Below are positions 60,650-64,000 of a DNA stretch of 64,000 nucleotides, one piece after another. Each line of letters starts with the position of its first letter. Position 1 is the first letter of the stretch. The notes under the pieces were generated by a model that worked only from the letters and a program-made list of their open reading frames with translations, did not search any database and was not told where the DNA came from. A program made the translations under genes and the position numbers. The DNA comes from Cynocephalus volans. Taxonomy: Eukaryota > Chordata > Mammalia > Dermoptera > Cynocephalidae. The stretch is from positions 140,404,001 through 140,468,000 of the forward strand of contig NC_084468.1 of the NCBI RefSeq assembly GCF_027409185.1, read 5' to 3'.

Positions 60650-61140
60650 TTCCAGAACAGGGCCTGGCCTGCCTCTTAGGTTCATCTCCTGCCTCTCCTC
60701 ATAGCCCCTTCATGGGAAGGCACCACTGAATTACCTGGTGATCCCCTAACTTGTTACTCTCTCTCATACCTCTCACTTCTGCCTAAGTTCTTTCCTCTGC
60801 CTAGGATAACTCTGACCATTCCTTGCTTTGTGAATGCCATGTCGTCATCCAAGACTCTTCTCAATTGTGCCTCCTTTAATAAATCCTTCCTGTTCTCCTC
60901 ATTACTCCATGATCTGCCATCACCATCCCTAGCAAAGTCAGGTGCTTTCTCCTCTGCAATGTCAGGGAAACCCTACATTATACACTTCCCTCTGTTTTCT
61001 GCATGCTGCCTAATAACCTGTTCACCTGCTGTCTCCACTCCAGACTCAAAGCCCTTCAAAGGAAGGTGTGACGTACTTAGCACAATGCCATAGAGTAGGT
61101 ACTCAAAAAGTTTGATGAATAAATGAATAGATGGATGAAT
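60650..61140 (+). mobile_element. LINE-2 3' end
   Basis: L2-like order: 'ctaggataactctgaccattccttgc', 'atgccatgtcgtcatccaagactcttctcaattgtgcctcc', 'gtctccactccagactcaaagcccttcaaaggaagg', 'agagtaggtactcaaaaagtttgatgaataaatgaatag'. It starts about 25 bp after the twin-primed L1's duplication. Confidence 0.67.
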
Positions 61141-61346
61141 AGATTGATTGATTGATTGAGTATAGGGAAATTAAAAGCTGGAGATGATAAGGTAAGTGAT
61201 AGGAACTCTTAGAGATTCAAAGGCAGGGAAGTGGCATGATGAGAATTTATGTAAGAAAATTTAAGATAGACGATTATTGTTTTTACTTTCCTTATTGTAA
61301 ACACCAAAAAAGTACAAATTTATTTTAGTCATTTCACTTTTTCCAG

Positions 61347-61418
61347 GTATCTCAGTCATAACAGAATAACCTTCCTGAAGCCGGGTGTTTTTGAAGATCT
61401 CCACAGACTAAAATGGCT
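61347..61418 (+). CDS. RXFP1: RXFP1 exon 7: LRR exon
   Basis: This 72-bp exon (phase 2 in and out) encodes YLSHNRITFLKPGVFEDLHR and LKW. It carries the Trp reported as part of the hydrophobic relaxin pocket (mature Trp180 in human numbering). The neighbouring Glu of human is Lys here. The acceptor is TTCCAG and the donor GCT|GTATGT, slightly weaker than the other donors. It is separated from exon 8 by only 87 bp. Confidence 0.97.
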
Positions 61419-61505
61419 GTATGTGTAATTTATGTGGCATTTTATAGTGTTAGTTTTATGTTCTAAAAATATGTAAATTAATCAATTTTTTCTCCTGGTT
61501 GGCAG
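61419..61505 (+). other. RXFP1 intron 7 (87 bp)
   Basis: A very short intron, GTATGT to TTGGCAG, with a T-rich tract before the acceptor and an 'attaatca' that could serve as branch point. It contains no repeats. Both flanking exons are LRR units in the same phase. Confidence 0.95.
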
Positions 61506-61577
61506 GGTAATTGAAGATAATCACCTCAGTCGAATTTTCCCAGTAACGTTTTATGGACTAAATTCTCTTATTCTCTT
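61506..61577 (+). CDS. RXFP1: RXFP1 exon 8: LRR exon
   Basis: This 72-bp exon (phase 2 in and out) encodes VIEDNHLSRIFPVTFYGLNS and LIL. The first residue corresponds to a hydrophobic-pocket Ile in human (mature Ile182) and is Val here, a conservative change; the pocket Leu near the end is kept. Ser-Pro-Pro of human is Phe-Pro-Val. The acceptor is GGCAG and the donor CTT|GTAAGT. Confidence 0.97.
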
Positions 61578-62156
61578 GTAAGTACTAAATTAAAGGAAAA
61601 AACATGAATAAAAATTAATGGTTTAAGTTTATTATCATTAAACCTGGAATTGCTAAAACCTTAAAAAGGCATTTGCAACTAAAAATTCTCTCTTAATCAT
61701 ATTTTATAAGACTATTTGTAGATCGAACAATTTTATAAGTTTTTCTGTCTTCTAGAATGTTAGCCCATCAAACTGAATACAGCCTCACTGTCACATTTAC
61801 TTGAAATGTTCTTAAGCACAACATTACTGCCCTATGTTTCTCTTGGTAAAGTGAAAAAAAAAGAAGCATTATTTTAAAATCACCTCCCTTTCATTACCCA
61901 CTGTAGAATGGCACAGGATTTTTTTTCCCATTACTAACAGCTCTGTTTCCTCCATATGATAACTACTATTTGTTGAAATTTTATTACTATCAGACACTTA
62001 AATATAACAGAACTAACAGAGAAAAAATTAGAGAGGAAAGACAGATAATTTAGTAGATTTTTATGCTTTCATAAGAATAATGATAACACCATGTTTGACT
62101 TAAGATGAGACAAAAACCAAAAAAAAGTGACTTCTTTAGTTTCTTTTCTTTTTCAG
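61578..62156 (+). other. RXFP1 intron 8 (579 bp)
   Basis: AT-rich intron without a recognisable repeat. It ends in a strong pyrimidine tract (TTTCTTTTCTTTTTCAG). Confidence 0.93.
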
Positions 62157-62231
62157 AGTGCTGCTGAATAATGTCCTCACCCATCTGCCTGATAAACCTT
62201 TTTGTCAGTACATGCCAGAACTACTTTGGCT
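62157..62231 (+). CDS. RXFP1: RXFP1 exon 9: LRR exon
   Basis: This 75-bp exon (phase 2 in and out) encodes a 25-residue repeat, VLLNNVLTHLPDKPFCQYMP and ELLW. It is one residue longer than the other LRR exons, as in human. The pocket Val (mature Val206) is kept. The acidic residues reported to bind relaxin's arginines begin in the next exon, which is not in the window. The acceptor is TTTCAG and the donor GCT|GTAAGT. Confidence 0.97.
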
Positions 62232-64000
62232 GTAAGTTATTTTACCTTTTTTTAAAGAAGTCAGCTAAATTTTCTGATTTTGCCTAATGCATTTTGGATA
62301 TTTTTTTAAAAGGATAGGTTGTTAGAATCATATCATATTTCCTCAAATTACTTTAGCATTTTTTTTTATTAACACCCCAATTATCTAAACTAACTTCTCT
62401 AAATTCTCACTAAAATAAAACATCTCAAAAAAATATTTAGGATCCAGGAGAAGAGAAAACAAAATGAATGTCATGGTATCTGTATAATATTTCCCCTTTC
62501 TCCTGACAATCTACTCACCTATTAATTTGGTGCAAAGAGTCATTTTAGTTTCACTCTTAAGTTCTGAATAATGAAAATATGATATTTAGCATTTATATTT
62601 AAAGGCTGGTTACAATATAAAATGTTCTATCCATGGAATTTTCTACCTAGTAACTTTGCTTGTAGTAATAACTATCACTCTACTATTTAGAACTCAATTA
62701 TCCAGTAAATTTGCCTATTTAGAATGCAGCTAAAAAGTAAATAACCAAAATAACTATTTAAAAGTTCAATCAATAAAACTGCATATACAGTATCATATGA
62801 AAACTCCCTCTGTCTCTTATTTTGTAGGAAATTCTCGAAATTTGGCTGTTTGATTTTTTGGTTCACAGATTTGAAGTATCAGATTAAAAGGAAGGGGAAA
62901 AGTTAGAATCAGAAACATTGATTGTAGTGAGAAGTGACAACTAGATAATAAAGCACAAGAGAAAAATGCCATAAAACCCAAAAATGGTAATTCAAAATAT
63001 ACAAATTTGGAACCCCTTAGGGAAAAACAAACATCCTGAAAATTATTACTAAGTCCAGAAGTCATCTTGGTGTGACAGTACAGTACTGTACTGTATGTTG
63101 ATGACAAGCTAAAGTCAAAAAGGAAAGGGCAAGTTCAATACCCTTCATTGCAATTGAATTTGGATTCAAATGAATAAATTAACAGCTATTACATGCTCAG
63201 TAATCTGAATTTAGCAATGAGGCACAATTAATCAATGCACACCTAAGTAAGTTAACAAATAAAAATCTGTGCCTTGAGAAAAGAAGCAAATGTGAGAGGT
63301 ATTATGTATGTAGCATAACAAACCTTTTCTTTGCTTTTAAAAAGGCAGCAAAATTTATAATACTCTTTAGATAAAAATCAAAACAATCAAATTACTAAAG
63401 AGATGCACTTATAAAAAAAATTACTACTAAAGTTATCATCTGTACATTTTAGCTATTCAAAGCAACTCATTCCAGATGCATTCCTGACAGTGAATATTAT
63501 CCCTTTAATACTAGCAATAATGTTTTGCTTTGTAAGTATTCATCTCTTTTAAAACTACAATATTTTACCTTGCACAAAAACTTTCATTCAGCAAAGTATG
63601 AACTAGAAAATCTGACATATTTGTTGGCCAAAAAAATTTTTAATCTGATTTAGGAGAAAATGCACGTAAAATAAAAAGACATATGACAACCCAGGAAATT
63701 GTGCTTACAAGATATATAACAGACAATACATTAAAACCTTTAACATAATTCTTTCAAAGCAATAACAAAACTGTACTGCACACAGGTATTGATATTCAAT
63801 GCCATACCCCACAGATATGTACAATCATGTCTCAATAAAAATAAAGGAATAAATAAATAAATAAGAAAAAAAAAACTGTAAGCACCACTATAAAAGTTGG
63901 AAAATTCAAAAAGAAAGAAATGTAACTAACAAATAAGCATTTGAACTGACAGGGCAATAGCCAAAGGCCAAGAGGGTAAATTTTTATTTTGAGATGAAAC
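62232..64000 (+). other. RXFP1 intron 9 (incomplete)
   Basis: AT-rich sequence with no repeat I can name and no exon encoding the expected next repeat (which should begin Leu-Asp-Leu-Glu-Gly-Asn). The gene therefore continues beyond 64000. AG-ended stretches at 62827 and 63451 were tested and rejected as exon starts. Confidence 0.85.

Larger units (their letters stand above)
56014..61346 (+). other. RXFP1 intron 6 (5.3 kb)
   Basis: Holds MIR copies (56150-56395, 59120-59330), an antisense L1 (56545-57330), an ATT microsatellite, a SINE monomer (58031-58136), a twin-primed L1 (59460-60613) and an L2 (60650-61140). A GATT tetranucleotide run lies at about 61139-61160. I recognise nothing in 57640-58020 and 58150-59110. 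Confidence 0.82.
2146..64000 (+). other. RXFP1: RXFP1 gene, 5' part (coding exons 1-9 of more; truncated by window end)
   Basis: RXFP1 is a leucine-rich-repeat G-protein-coupled receptor at the plasma membrane that binds relaxin and mainly raises cAMP. The nine exons total 755 nt and join in phase throughout. They give a signal peptide, LDLa module, linker, LRR N-cap and five LRR-length repeats. The linker stretch ending YPFEAETSEC and the cap stretch CDETNLQAVPSVSSNVTVM match RXFP1 as I recall it and not the paralogue RXFP2. Intron sizes are 18001, 23836, 4024, 4946, 2525, 5333, 87, 579 and more than 1769 bp. The residue count up to exon 9 equals that of the human protein. The transmembrane part is outside the window. 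The family call is very secure; the first exon is somewhat less so. Confidence 0.95.

Noticed and set aside
44170..62231. Assignment to the paralogue RXFP2
   Set aside because: The linker and N-cap residues follow RXFP1 (PFEAET, CDETNL, SSNVT) and differ from RXFP2 as I recall it.
62820..62900. Possible RXFP1 exon 10 after 'ttttgtag'
   Set aside because: The phase-2 reading is open for a while, but the residues do not fit an LRR or the expected Leu-Asp-Leu-Glu-Gly-Asn start, and no matching donor follows.
63452..63535. Possible exon after 'cattttag' ending at a GTAAGT
   Set aside because: The ends look like splice sites, but no frame gives the LRR pattern of RXFP1.
1..64000. CRISPR arrays, operons, ribosome binding sites or prophage
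   Set aside because: Spliced exons with GT-AG introns and mammalian repeats show this is vertebrate nuclear DNA; no such features are expected or seen.

Overview
This window is nuclear DNA of a placental mammal. It holds nine coding exons, all on the + strand, of the 5' part of one protein-coding gene, the relaxin receptor RXFP1 (LGR7). Everything else is flank or intron filled with transposable elements. In order, the exons encode a signal peptide, one LDL-receptor class A (LDLa) module, the relaxin-binding linker, the cysteine-rich N-terminal cap of the leucine-rich repeats (LRRs), and five LRR exons. All nine share compatible splice phases and an open frame of 755 nt (251 codons plus 2 nt). 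I see no stop or frameshift, so the gene looks functional here. The remaining LRRs, the hinge and the seven-helix domain lie beyond position 64000.

Layout: 1-2145 upstream flank; exon 1 at 2146-2194; an 18-kb intron 1; exon 2 (LDLa) at 20196-20333; a 24-kb intron 2 that contains a near full-length antisense L1; exon 3 at 44170-44268; exon 4 at 48293-48398; exons 5-9 between 53345 and 62231; then intron 9 to the window end.

The repeat content points to the species group. Mammal-wide old repeats are present (L2, MIR, MER5A, MER20, MLT1), but I see no Alu, no rodent B1/B2, no carnivore SINEC and no ruminant BovB. The young SINEs are instead tRNA-Ile-like monomers and tRNA-like dimers with fresh target-site duplications. 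These resemble the CYN SINEs described from colugos (Dermoptera), so a colugo such as Galeopterus is my best inference. This rests on recalled consensus sequences, not on a search.

I did not find a new multi-gene system. The observations most worth checking are these: exon 4 is the only frame-breaking internal exon, and its removal gives a short secreted LDLa protein; exon 1 has tandem splice donors and two candidate start codons; a Leu-to-Val change falls at a receptor-activation position of the LDLa module; a small palindromic TA-flanked MITE family is present in three copies; a MER20 element with a perfect 8-bp duplication lies in intron 1; one L1 is twin-primed (inverted) and another has its reverse-transcriptase motif broken by a (TG)n run; and several tracts are likely to form non-B DNA.
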